Shown: positions 50,926-62,899 of the stretch, one piece after another | Layout: each line of letters begins with the position of its first letter | Position numbering within the stretch: position 1 is the first letter of the stretch | The notes under the pieces: model-generated | The model's database searches: none | What the model was told of the DNA's origin: nothing | The model's input: only the letters and a program-made list of their open reading frames with translations | Position numbers and translations under genes: made by a program | Origin: Chamaelirium japonicum | Taxonomy: Eukaryota > Streptophyta > Magnoliopsida > Liliales > Melanthiaceae | Length of the DNA: 64,000 bases | Direction: 5' to 3' | Assembly (NCBI GenBank): GCA_947650365.1 | Contig: CANTAL010000126.1 | Location: forward strand, 806,001 to 870,000

Positions 50926-53156
50926 ATTCTAATTCATTCATACAATCCATTCTAATTCTTTCACACGATCTATTCTAATTCATTCGTAGGATCCATTCTA
51001 ATTCATACGTACAATCTATTCGTACGATCCATTCTAATTCATTCGTACGATCCATTCTAATTGTTTCATACGATCCATTCTAATTCATTCGTACGATCCA
51101 TTCTAATTCATTCGCACAAATGTATACATTCTAATTCATTCGTACGATCCATTCTAATTCATTCGCACGATCCATTCTAATTCATTCGTATGATCCATTC
51201 TAATTCATTCGCACGATCTGTTCTTATTCATTCGCACAATCCATTCTAATTCATTCGCACGAATGTATTCATTCTAATTCATTCGTACGATCCATTCTAA
51301 TTCATTCGTACGATCCATTCTAATTCATTCGTATGATCCATTCTAATTAATTCGTATGATCCATTCTAATTCATTCGTACGATCCATTCTAATTCATTTG
51401 TACGATCCATTCTAATTCATTCGTACGATCCATTCTAATCCATTCTAGTTCATTTGTACGATCCATTCTAATTCCTTCGTACGATCAATTCTACTTCATT
51501 CGTACGATCTATTCTAATTCATTGTATCCATTCTAATTCATTCGTACGATCCATTCTAATTCATTCGTACGATCCATTCTAAGTCATTCATAAGATCCAT
51601 TCTAATTCATTCGTACGATCCATTCTAATTCCTTCGTACGATCCATTCTAATTCATTCGCACGAATGTATCCATTCTAGTTCATTCGTACGATCCATTCT
51701 AATTCATTCGTACGATCCATTCTAATTCATTTGCACGATCCATTCTAATTCATTCGTACGATCCATTCTAATTCATTCTTACGATCCATTCTAATTCATT
51801 CGTACGATCCATTCTAATTCATTCGCACAAATGTATCCATTCTAATTCATTCGTACGATCCATTCTAATTCATTCGTAAGATCCATTCTAATTCATTCGT
51901 ACGATCCATTCTAATTCATTCGTACGATCCATTCTAATTCATTCGTACAATCTATTCGTACGATCCATTCTAATTCATTCGTATGATCCATTCTAATTCA
52001 TTCATACGATCCATTCTAATTCATTCGTACGATCCATTCTAATTCATTCGCACAAATGTATCCATTCTAATTCATTCGTACGATCCATTCTAATTCATTC
52101 GCACGATCCATTCTAATTCATTCGTACGATCCATTCTAATTCATTCGCACGATCTGTTCTTATTCATTCGCACAATCCATTCTAATTCATTTGCACGAAT
52201 GTATCCATTCTAATTCATTCGTACGATCCATTCTAATTCATTCGTACGATCCATTCTAATTCATTCGTATGATCCATTCTAATTAATTCGTACGATCCAT
52301 TCTAATTCATTTGTACGATCCATTCTAATTCATTCGTACGATCCATTCTAATCCATTCTAGTTCATTCGTACGATCCATTCTAATTCCTTCGTACGATCC
52401 ATTCTAATTCATTCGTACGATCTATTCTAATTCATTGTATCCATTCTAATTCCTTCGTACGATCCATTCTAATTCATTCGTACGATCCATTCTAATTCAT
52501 TCGTAAGATCCATTCTAATTCATTCGTACGATCCATTCTAATTCATTCGCATGAATGTATCCATTCTAGTTCATTCGTACGATCCATTCTAATTCATTCG
52601 TACGATCCATTCTAATTCATTCGCACGATCCATTCTAATTCATTCGTACGATCCATTCTAATTCATTCATACGATCCATTCTAATTCATTCGTACGATCC
52701 GTTCTAATTCATTCGCACAAATGTATCCATTCTAATTCATTCGTACGATCCATTCTAATTCATTCGCACGATCCATTCTAATTCATTCGCACGATCTATT
52801 CTTATTCATTCGCACAATCCATTCTAATTCATTTGCACGAATGTATCCATTCTAATTCATTCGTACGATCCATTCTAATTCATTCGTACAATCCATTCTT
52901 ATTCATTCGTATGATCCATTCTAATTAATTCGTATGATCCATTCTAATTCATTCGTACGATCCATTCTAATTCATTCGTACGATCCATTCTAATCCATTC
53001 TAGTTCATTCGTACGATCCATTCTAATTCCTTCGTACGATCCATTCTAATTCATTCGTACGATCCATTCTAATTCATTCCTACGATCCATTCTAATTAAT
53101 TCGTATGATCCATTCTAATTCATTCATACGAATGTATCCATTCTACTTCATTTGTA
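50921..53156 (-). repeat. Satellite block, minus orientation
   Basis: Has an internal higher-order period of about 0.9 kb: the GATCTGTTC variant at 51215 recurs at 52151 (GATCTATTC at 52793), and the truncated ATTGTATCC unit at 51531 recurs at 52434. Right joint TTTGTACGAATG. Confidence 0.93.
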
Positions 53157-53462
53157 CGAATGAAATAGAATAGATTGTACGAATGAATTAGAATGGATTA
53201 GAATGAATTAGAATGGATCGTGTGAAAGAATTAGAATGGATCGTACAAATGAATTAGAATGGATTAGAATGGATCGTGCGAATGAATTAGAATGGATCGT
53301 ACGAATGAATTATAATGGATCATACGAATGAATTAGAATGGATCATATGAATGAATAAGAATGGATCGTACGAATGAATTAGAATGGATCGTGCGAATGA
53401 ATTAGCATGAATCGTACGAATGTATTAGAATGGATCGTACGAATAAATTAGAATGAATCGTA
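53157..53462 (+). repeat. Satellite block, plus orientation
   Basis: Short plus block with truncated units near 53197-53210 and 53262-53275. Ends at ATCGTACGATCC, a perfect palindromic joint. Confidence 0.91.
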
Positions 53463-54948
53463 CGATCCATTCTAATTCATTCGTGCGATCCATTCTAATT
53501 CATTCGCACGAATGTATCCATTCTAGTTCATTCGTACGATCTATTCTAGTTCATTCGTACGATTCATTCTAATTCATTCGTACGATCCATTCTAATTCAT
53601 TCGTATGATCCATTCTAATTAATTCGTATGATCCATTCTAATTCATTCGTACGATCCATTCTAATTCATTCATACAATCCATTCTAATTCATTCGCACGA
53701 ATGTATCCATTCTAATTAATTCGTACGATCCATTCTAATTCATTCGTATGATCCACTCTTATTCATTCGCACGATCCAGTCTAATGGATTCGCACGATCC
53801 ATTCTAATTCATTCGCACGAATGTATCCATTCTAATTCATTCATACGATCCATTCTAATTCATTCGTACGATCCATTCTAATTCATTTGCACAAATGTAT
53901 CCATTCTAATTCATTCGTACGATCCATTCTAATTCATTCGTACGATCAATTCTAATTCATTCATACGATCCATTCTAATTCATTCGTATGTTCCATTCTA
54001 ATTCACTCATACGATCCATTCTAATACATTCATACGATCCATTCTAATTCATTTGCACGAATATATCCATTCTAATTCATTCGTACGATCCATTCTAATT
54101 CCTTCGTACGATCCATTCTAATTCATTCGTAAGATCTATTCTAATTCATTCGTACGATCCATTCTAATTCATTCGTACGATCCATTCTAATTCATTCGCA
54201 CGAATGTATCCATTCTAATTCATTCGTATGATCCATTCTAATTCATTCGCACGATCCATTCTAATTCATTCGTACGATCCATTCTAATTCTTTCACACGA
54301 TCCATTCTAATTCATTCGTACGATCCATTCTAATTCATTCGCACGATCCATTCTAATTCATTCATACGATCCATTCTAATTCATTCGCACGATCTGTTCT
54401 TATTCATTCGCACAATCCATTCTAATTCATTCGCACGAATGTATCCATTCTAATTCATTCGTATGATCCATTCTAATTCATTCGTACGATCCATTCTAAT
54501 TAATTCGTATGATCCATTCTAATTCACTCATACGATCCATTCTAATCATTCTAATTCATTCGTACGATCCTTTCTTATTCATTCATATGATCCATTCTAA
54601 TTCATTCGCACAATCCATTCTAATTCATTCGTACAATCCATTCTAATTCATTCGTATGATTCATTCTAACTCATTCGGTGGATCCACTCTAATTCATTCG
54701 TACGATCCATTCTAATTCATTCCCACGATCCATTCTAATTTATTCGTACGATCCATTCTAATTCATTCGTACGATCTATTCTAATTCAGTCGCACGAATG
54801 TAACCATTATAATTCATTCATACGATTCATTCTAATTCATTAGTATGAGCTATTCTAATTCATTCGTACGATCCATTCTAATTCATTCGTACGATCCATT
54901 GTAATTCATTCATACAATCCATTTAGATTCATTCGCACAAATGTATCC
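53463..54948 (-). repeat. Satellite block, minus orientation
   Basis: Contains the CCAGTCTAATGGATTCG marker near 53775, also seen near 42607, and a GGTGGATCC irregularity near 54676. The right joint, CCATTAGAATGG, lacks the CGTACG core. Confidence 0.92.
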
Positions 54949-55723
54949 ATTAGAATGGATCGTACGAATGAATGGATCTTACGAATGAATTAGAATGGAT
55001 CGTACGAATGAATTAGAATGGATCATACGAATGAATTAGAATGGATACATTCGTGCGAATGAATTAGAATGGATCGGACGAATGAATTAGAATGGATCGT
55101 ACGAATGAATTAGAATGGATCGTACGAATAAATTAGAATGGATACATTCGTCCGAATGAATTAGAATGGATCAAACGAATGAGTAAGAATGGATCGTACG
55201 AATGAAATAGAATAGATTGTACGAATGAATTAGAATGGATCCTACGAATGAATTAGAATGGATCGTGTGAAAGATTTAGAATGGATTGTATGAAAGAATT
55301 AGAATGGATCGTATGAATGAATTAGAATGGATCGTGCGAATGAATTAGAATGGATCGTACGAATTCATTCTAATTCATTCATACAATCCATTCTAATTCT
55401 TTCACATGATCTATTCTAATTCATTCGTAGGATCCATTCTAATTCATTCGTACAATCTATTCTATTTCATTCGTACGATCCATTCTTACTCATTCGTATG
55501 ATCCATTCTAATTCATTCGGACGAATGTATCCATTCTAATTTATTCGTACGATCCATTCTAATTCATTCGTACGATCCATTCTAATTTGTTCGTCCGATC
55601 CATTCTAATTCATTCGCACGAATGTATCCATTCTAATTCATTCGTACGGTCTATTCTAATTCATTCGCACAATCCATTCTATTTCATTCGTACGATCTAT
55701 TCTTACTCATTCGTATGATCCAT
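54949..55723. repeat. Long inverted repeat, satellite
   Basis: Plus to 55362 and minus to 55723. Arms 55038-55305 and 55367-55634 are reverse-complement copies that keep the same order of variant units, centred near 55336. Confidence 0.92.
55306..55366 (+). repeat. S core between two alpha arms
   Basis: Core with AATTAGAATGG in place of AATTCGAATGG. Arms of about 268 bp each (55038-55305, 55367-55634) match in the same unit order with only scattered base changes. Confidence 0.88.
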
Positions 55724-57566
55724 TATGGATACATTCGTGCGAATGAATTAGAATGGATCATACGAATGAGTAAGAATGGATCGTACGAATGAAATATAAT
55801 GGATTGTGCGAATGAATTAGAATGGATCGTACGAATGAATTAGAATGGATCGTGTGAAAGAATTAGAATGGATTGTATGAATGAATTAGAATAGATCATA
55901 TGAATGAATTAGAATGGATCGTACGAATGAATTAGAATGGATCGTACGAATGAACTAGAATGGATACAATCGTTCGAATGAATTAGAATGGATCGTATGA
56001 ATGAAATAGAATGGATCGTACGAATGAATTAGAATGGATCTTACGAATGAATTAGAATGGATCGTACGAATGCACGATCCATGCGAATGAATTAGAATAG
56101 ATCGTACGAATGAACTACAATGGATACATTCGTGCGAATGAATTAGAATGGATCGTACGAATGAATTAGAATGGATCGTATGAATGAATTAGAATGGATC
56201 GTACGAATGAATTAGAATGGATAGTACGAATGAATTAGAATGGATACATTCGTGCGAATGAATTAGAATGGATACATTCGTGCGAAAGAATTAGAATAGA
56301 TCGTATGAATGAATTAGAATGGATCCTATGAATGAATTAGAATGGATCGTGCGAATGAATTAGAATGGATCGTACGAATGAATTCGAATGGATCGTGCTA
56401 ATGAATTAGAAGTGATCGAACGAATGAATTAGAATGGATACATTCGTGCGAATGAATTAGAATGGATCGGACGAATGAATTAGAATGGATCGTACGAATG
56501 AGTAAGAATGGATCGTACGAATGAAATAGAATAGATCGTACGAATGAATTAGAATGGATCGTACGAAGGAATTAGAATGGATCGTACGAATGAATTAGAA
56601 TGGATATATTCGTGCAAATGAATTAGAATGGATCGTATGAGTGAATTAGAATGGATCGTACGAATGAATTACAATGGATCGTATGAATGAATTAGAATGG
56701 ATACATTCGTGTGAATGAATTAGAATGGATCGTATGAATGAATTAGAATAGATTTTGTGAATGAATTAGAACTGATCGTACGAATGAATTAGAATGGATA
56801 CATTCGTGCAAATGAATTAGAATGGATTGTATGAATGAATTAGAATGGATCGTACGAATTAATTAGAACGGATCGTACAAATGAATTAGAATGGATCGTG
56901 CGAATTAATTAGAATGGATCGTACGAATGAATTAGAATGGATACATTTGTGTGAATGAATTAGAATGGATCGTACGAATGAATTAGAATGGATCGTATGA
57001 ATGAATTTGAATGGATCGTATGAATGAATTAGAATGGATCGTGCGAATGAATTAGAATGGATCGTACGAATGAATTAGAATGGATCGTACGAATGAACTA
57101 GAATGGATACATTCGTGCGAATGAATTAGAATGGATCGTACGAATGAATTAGAATGGATCGTACGAATGAATTAGAATGGATCTTACGAATGAATTAGAA
57201 TGGATCGTACGAATGAATTGGAATGGATCGTACGAATGAATTAGAATGGATACATTCGTGCGAATAAATTAGAATGGATCGGACGAATGAATTAGAATGG
57301 ATCGTACGAATGAATTAGAATGGATCGTACGAATAAATTAGAATGGATACATTCGTCCGAATGAATTAGAATGGATCATACGAATGAGTAAGAATGGATC
57401 GTACGAAAGAAATAGAATAGATTGTACGAATGAATTAGAATGGATCCTACGAATGAATTAGAATGGATCGTGTGAAAGAATTAGAATGGATTGTATGAAT
57501 GAATTAGAATGGATCGTATGAATGAATTAGAATGGATCGTGCGAATGAATTCGAATGGATCGTACG
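55724..57566 (+). repeat. Satellite block, plus orientation
   Basis: Begins at the joint CATTATGGATAC. TGCACGATCCATGCG at 56071 is a 15-bp irregular unit whose only other copy in the window is at 58225. Confidence 0.93.
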
Positions 57567-57571
57567 AATTC
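57511..57571 (+). repeat. S core between two alpha arms, best copy
   Basis: Arms 57242-57510 and 57572-57840 are 269 bp each, reverse complementary without a length difference, and separated by exactly 61 bp. Confidence 0.9.
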
Positions 57572-57929
57572 ATTCTAATTCATTCATACAATCCATTCTA
57601 ATTCTTTCAAATGATCTATTCTAATTCATTCGTAGGATCCATTCTAATTCATTCGTACAATCTATTCTATTTCATTCGTACGATCCATTCTTACTCATTC
57701 ATATGATCCAATCTAATTCATTCGGACGAATGTATCCATTCTAATTCATTCGTACGATCCATTCTAATTCATTCGTACGATCCATTCTAATTCATTCGTC
57801 CGATCCATTCTAATTCATTCGCACGAATGTATCCATTCTAATTCATTCGTACGGTCCATTCTAATTCATTCGCACAATCCATTCTATTTCATTCGTACGA
57901 TCCATTCTTACTCATTCGTATGATCCAAT
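57567..57929 (-). repeat. Satellite block, minus orientation
   Basis: Right arm of the inverted repeat centred at 57541, followed by about 90 bp leading to the joint CAATATGGATAC. Confidence 0.92.
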
Positions 57930-59401
57930 ATGGATACATTCGTGCGAATGAATTAGAATGGATCATACGAATGAGTAAGAATGGATCGTACGAATGAAAT
58001 AGAATGGATTGTGTGAATGAATTAGAATGGATCGTACGAATGAATTAGAATGGATCGTGTGAAAGAATTAGAATGGATCGTGTGAAAGAATTAGAATAGA
58101 TCGTACGAATGAATTAGAATGGATCTTATGAATGAATTAGAATGGATCGTATGAATGAATTAGAATGGATCGTACGAATGAATTAGAATGGATCTTACGA
58201 ATGAATTAGAATGGATCGTACGAATGCACGATCCATGCGAATGAATTAGAATAGATCATACGAATGAACTAGAATGGATACATTCGTGCGAATGAATTAG
58301 AATGGATCGTACGAATGAATTAGTAAGGATCTTACGAATGAATTAGAATGGATTGTACGAATGAATTAGAATGGATCGAACGAATGAATTAGAATGGATA
58401 CATTCGTGCGAATGAACTAGAATGGATCGGACGAATGAATTAGAATGGACCGTACGAATGAATTAGAATGGATCGTACGAATGAATTAGAATGGATCGTA
58501 CGAATAAATTAGAATGGATACATTCGTCCGAATGAATTAGAATGGATCATACGAATGAGTAAGAATGGATCGTACGAATGAAATAGAATAGATTGTACGA
58601 ATGAATTAGAATGGATTCGTACGAATGAATTAGAATGGATACATTCGTGCGAATGAATTAGAATGGATCGTACCAATGAGTAAGAATGGATCGTACGAAT
58701 GAAATAGAATGGATTGTGCGAATGAATTAGAATGGATCGTACGAATGAATTAGAATGGATCGTACGAATTAATTAGAATGGATACATTCGTGCGAATGAA
58801 TTAGAATGGATTGTATGAATGAATTAGAATGGATCGTACGAATGAATTAGAATGGATCATACGAATTAATTAGAATGGATCATACGAATGAATTAGAATG
58901 GATCGTACGAATGAATTAGAATGGATCGTACGAATGAATTAGAATGGATACATTCGTGCGAATGAATTAGAATGGATACATTCGTGCGAATGAATTAGAA
59001 TAGATTGTGCGAATGAATAAGAACAGATCGTGCGAATGAATTAGAATGGATCGTACGAATGAATTAGAATGGATCGTGCGAATGAATTAGAATGGATCGT
59101 ACGAATGAATTAGAATTGATACATTTGTGCGAATGAATTAGAATGGATCGTATGAATGTATTAGAATAGATCGTATGAGTGAATTAGAATGGATCGTATG
59201 AATGAATTAGAATGGATCATATGAATGAATTAGAATGGATCGTACGAATGAATTAGAATGGATCGTACGAATGAATTAGAATGGATCGTACGAATGAAAT
59301 AGAATAGATTGTACGAATGAATTAGAATGGATCCTACGAATGAATTAGAATAGATCGTGTGAAAGAATTAGAATGGATTGTAAGAATGAATTAGAATGAA
59401 T
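57930..59401 (+). repeat. Satellite block, plus orientation
   Basis: Repeats the beginning of the 55724 block with an offset of 2205 bp at its start and 2154 bp at the TGCACGATCC unit. Ends with a short alpha arm and an S' module. Confidence 0.92.
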
Positions 59402-59458
59402 TCATATGATCCATTCGAATTCATTCGCACGATCCATTCTAATTCATTCATACGATCC
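59398..59458 (-). repeat. S' core between two alpha arms
   Basis: Inverted core differing from the reverse complement of the 57511 core at two positions (CATATG for CGTACG). The alpha arms match over about 115 bp on the left; farther out the left arm has lost the 28-bp and GAGTAAG units. Confidence 0.87.
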
Positions 59459-60678
59459 ATTCTAATTCATTCATACAATCCATTCTAATTCTTTCACACA
59501 ATCCATTCTAATTCATTCGTAGGATCCATTCTAATTCATTCGTACAATCTATTCTATTTCATTCGTATGATCCATTCTTACTCATTCGTATGATCCATTC
59601 TAATTCATTCGGACGAATGTATCCATTCTAATTTATTCGTACGATCCATTCTAATTCATTCGTACGATCCATTCTAATTCATTCATACGATCCATTCTAA
59701 TTCATTCGTCCGATCCATTCTAATTCATTCGCACGAATGTATCCATTCTAATTCATTCGTACGATCCATTCTAATTCATTCGTACGATCCATTCTAATTC
59801 ATTCGTAAGATCCATTCTAATTCATTCATACGATCCATTCTAATTCATTCGTAAGATCCATTCTAATTCATTCGTACGATCCATTCTAATTCATTCGTAC
59901 TATCCATTCTAATTCATTCGTAAGATCCATTCTAATTCATTCGTACGATCCATTCTAATTCATTCGTATGATCCATTCTAATTCATTCGCACGAATGTAT
60001 CCATTCTAGTTCATTCGTATGATCCATTCTAATTCATTCGTACGATCCATTCTAATTCATTCGCACGATCCATTCTAATTCATTCGTACGATCCGATCTA
60101 ATTCATTCATACGATCCATTCTAATTCATTCGTACGATCCATTCTAATTCATTCGCACAAATGTATTCATTCTAATTCATTCGTACGATCCATTCTAATT
60201 CATTCGCACGATCCATTCTAATTCATTCGTACGATCCATTCTAATTCTTTCACACGATCCATTCTAATTCATTCGTACGATCCTTTCTAATTCATTCGCA
60301 CGATCCATTCTAATTCATTCATACGATCCATTCTAATTCATTCATACAATGCATTCTAATTCTTTCACACGATCCATTCTAATTCATTCGTACGATCCAT
60401 TCTAATTCATTCGTACAATCCATTCTATTTCATTTGTACGATCCATTCTTACTCATTCGTACGATCCATTCTAATTCATTCGTACAATCCATTCTAATTC
60501 ATTTGTACGATCCATTCTAATTCATTCGTACAATCCATTCTATTTCATTCGTACGATCCATTCTTACTCATTCGTATGATCCATTCTAACTCATTCGCAC
60601 GAATGTATCCATTCTAATTCATTCATACAATCCATTCTAATTCATTCCGTACGATCCATTCTAATTCATTCATACGAT
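59402..60678 (-). repeat. Satellite block, minus orientation
   Basis: Starts with an alpha arm and continues with the GTAAGATCC series also seen at 18.5 and 25.7 kb. Ends at an M junction. Confidence 0.92.
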
Positions 60679-60688
60679 CGTACGAATG
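60667..60688. repeat. M junction, one mismatch
   Basis: Double-core palindrome with CATACG at its left end, preceded by TTCCGTACG. Confidence 0.8.
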
Positions 60689-61377
60689 AATTAGAATGGA
60701 TCGTACGAATGAATTAGAATAGATTGTGCGAATGAATTAGAATGGATCGTACGAATGAATTAGAATGGATCGTACGAATTAATTAGAATGGATCATACGA
60801 ATGAGTAAGAATGAATTAGAATGGATCTTACGAATGAATTAGAATGGATCGTACGAATGAATTAGAATGGATCGAACGAATGAATTAGAATGGATACATT
60901 CGTGCGAATGAACTAGAATGGATCGGACGAATGAATTAGAATGGACCGTACGAATGAATTAGAATGGATCGTACGAATGAATTAGAATGGATCGTACGAA
61001 TAAATTAGAATGGATACATTCGTCCGAATGAATTAGAATGGATCATACGAATGAGTAAGAATGGATCGTACGAATGAAATAGAATAGATTGTACGAATGA
61101 ATTAGAATGGATTCTATGAATGAATTAGAATGGATCGTGTGAAAGAATTAGAATGGATCGTACAAATGAATTAGAATGGATCGTACGAATGAATTAGAAT
61201 GGATCATACGAATGAGTAAGAATGGATCGTACAAATGAAATAGAATGGATTGTACGAATGAATTAGAATGGATCGTACGAATGAATTAGAATGGATCGTG
61301 TGAAAGAATTAGAATGCATTGTATGAATGAATTAGAATGGATCGTATGAATGAATTAGAATGGATCGTGCGAATGAA

Positions 61378-61405
61378 TTCGAATGGATCACATGATCCAT
61401 TCGAA
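61378..61405. repeat. 28-bp palindrome next to an S-like core
   Basis: TTCGAATGGATCA and TGATCCATTCGAA are perfect 13-bp inverted arms around a 2-nt centre. Array orientation does not change. Confidence 0.82.
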
Positions 61406-62130
61406 TAGAATGGATCGTATGAATGAATTAGAATGGATCGGGCGAATGAATTAGAATGGATTGTAGGAATGAATTAGAATGGATCGTATGAATGAATTAG
61501 AATGGATCGTATGAATGAATTAGAATGGATTGTGCGAATGAATTAGAATAGATCGTGCTAATGAATTAGAATTGATCGAACGAATGAATTAGCATGGATC
61601 GTGCTAATGAATTAAAATGGAACGTACGAATGAATTAGAATGGATCATACGAACGAATTAGAATGGATCATACGAATGAGTAAGAATGGATCGTACGAAT
61701 GAAATAGAATGGATTGTACGAATGAATTAGAATGGATACATTCGTGCGAATGAATTAGAATGGATCGTACAAATGAATTAGAATGGATCGTATGAATGAA
61801 TTAGAATGGATCGTACGAATGAATTAGAATGGATCTTACGAATGAATTAGAATGGATCGTACGAATGGATTAGAATGGATAAATTCGTGCGAATGAATTA
61901 GAATGGATTGTATGAATGAATTAGAATGGATCGTACGAATGAATTAGAATGGATCGTACGAATGAATTAGAATGGATCGTACGAATGGATTACAATGGAT
62001 TGTACGAATGAATTAGAGTGGATCCTACGAATGAATTAGAATGGTTCGTGTGAAAGAATTACAATGGATTGTATGAATGAATTAGAATGGATCGTATGAA
62101 TGAATTAGAATGGATCATGCGAATGAATTC
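61381..62130 (+). repeat. 750-bp higher-order unit, copy 1
   Basis: Many variant units recur exactly 750 bp later (61391/62141, 61561/62311, 61741/62491). It begins with GAATGGATCACAT, includes beta-like markers, a 28-bp unit and AATGGATTAG units, and ends at an S-like core. The unit boundary is arbitrary. Confidence 0.9.
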
Positions 62131-62155
62131 GAATGGATCACATTATCCATTCGAA
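62128..62155. repeat. 28-bp palindrome, second tandem copy
   Basis: As at 61378 with one arm mismatch (TTATCC for TGATCC), exactly 750 bp later. Confidence 0.82.
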
Positions 62156-62880
62156 TAGAATGGATCGTATGAATGAATTAGAATGGATCGGGCGAATGAA
62201 TTAGAATGGATTGTAGGAATGAATTAGAATGGATCGTATGAATGAATTAGAATGGATCGTATGAATGAATTAGAATGGATTGTGCGAATGAATTAGAATA
62301 GATCGTGCTAATGAATTTGAATTGATCGAACGAATGAATTAGCATGGATCGTGCTAATGAATTAGAATGGAACGTACGAATGAATTAGAATGGATCATAC
62401 GAACGAATTAGAATGGATCATACGAATGAGTAAGAATGGATCGTACGAATGAAATATAATGGATTGTACGAATGAATTAGAATGGATACATTCGTGCGAA
62501 TGAATTAGAATGGATCGTACGAATGAATTAGAATGGATCGTACGAATGAATTAGAATGGATCGTACGAATGAATTAGAATGCATCTTACGAATGAATTAG
62601 AATGGATCGTACGAATGGATTAGAATGGATACATTCGTGCGACTGAATTAGAATGGATTGTATGAATGAATTAGAATCGATCGTACGAATGAATTAGAAT
62701 GGATCGTACGAATGAATTAGAATGGATCGTACGAATGGATTAGAATGGATTGTACGAATGAATTAGAATGGATCCTACGAATGAATTAGAATGGTTCGTG
62801 TGAAAGAATTACAATGGATTTTATGAATGAATTAGAATGGATCGTATGAATGAATTAGAATGGATCGTGCGAATGAATTC
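62131..62880 (+). repeat. 750-bp higher-order unit, copy 2
   Basis: Same series of variant units as copy 1 with scattered single-base changes and no net length change. What follows is the turning S module, so the tandem stops where the array inverts. Confidence 0.9.
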
Positions 62881-62899
62881 GAATGAATCGTACGAATTC
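62839..62899 (+). repeat. S core, short alpha left, beta right
   Basis: Core with GAATGAATCG in place of GAATGGATCG. It is the third in a 750-bp series (61339, 62089, 62839) and the only one of the three that turns the array. Confidence 0.86.

Larger units (their letters stand above)
60679..62893 (+). repeat. Satellite block, plus orientation
   Basis: Contains the exact 750-bp tandem pair and two non-turning S-like cores (about 61339 and 62089). Ends at the S module 62839-62899. Confidence 0.93.
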
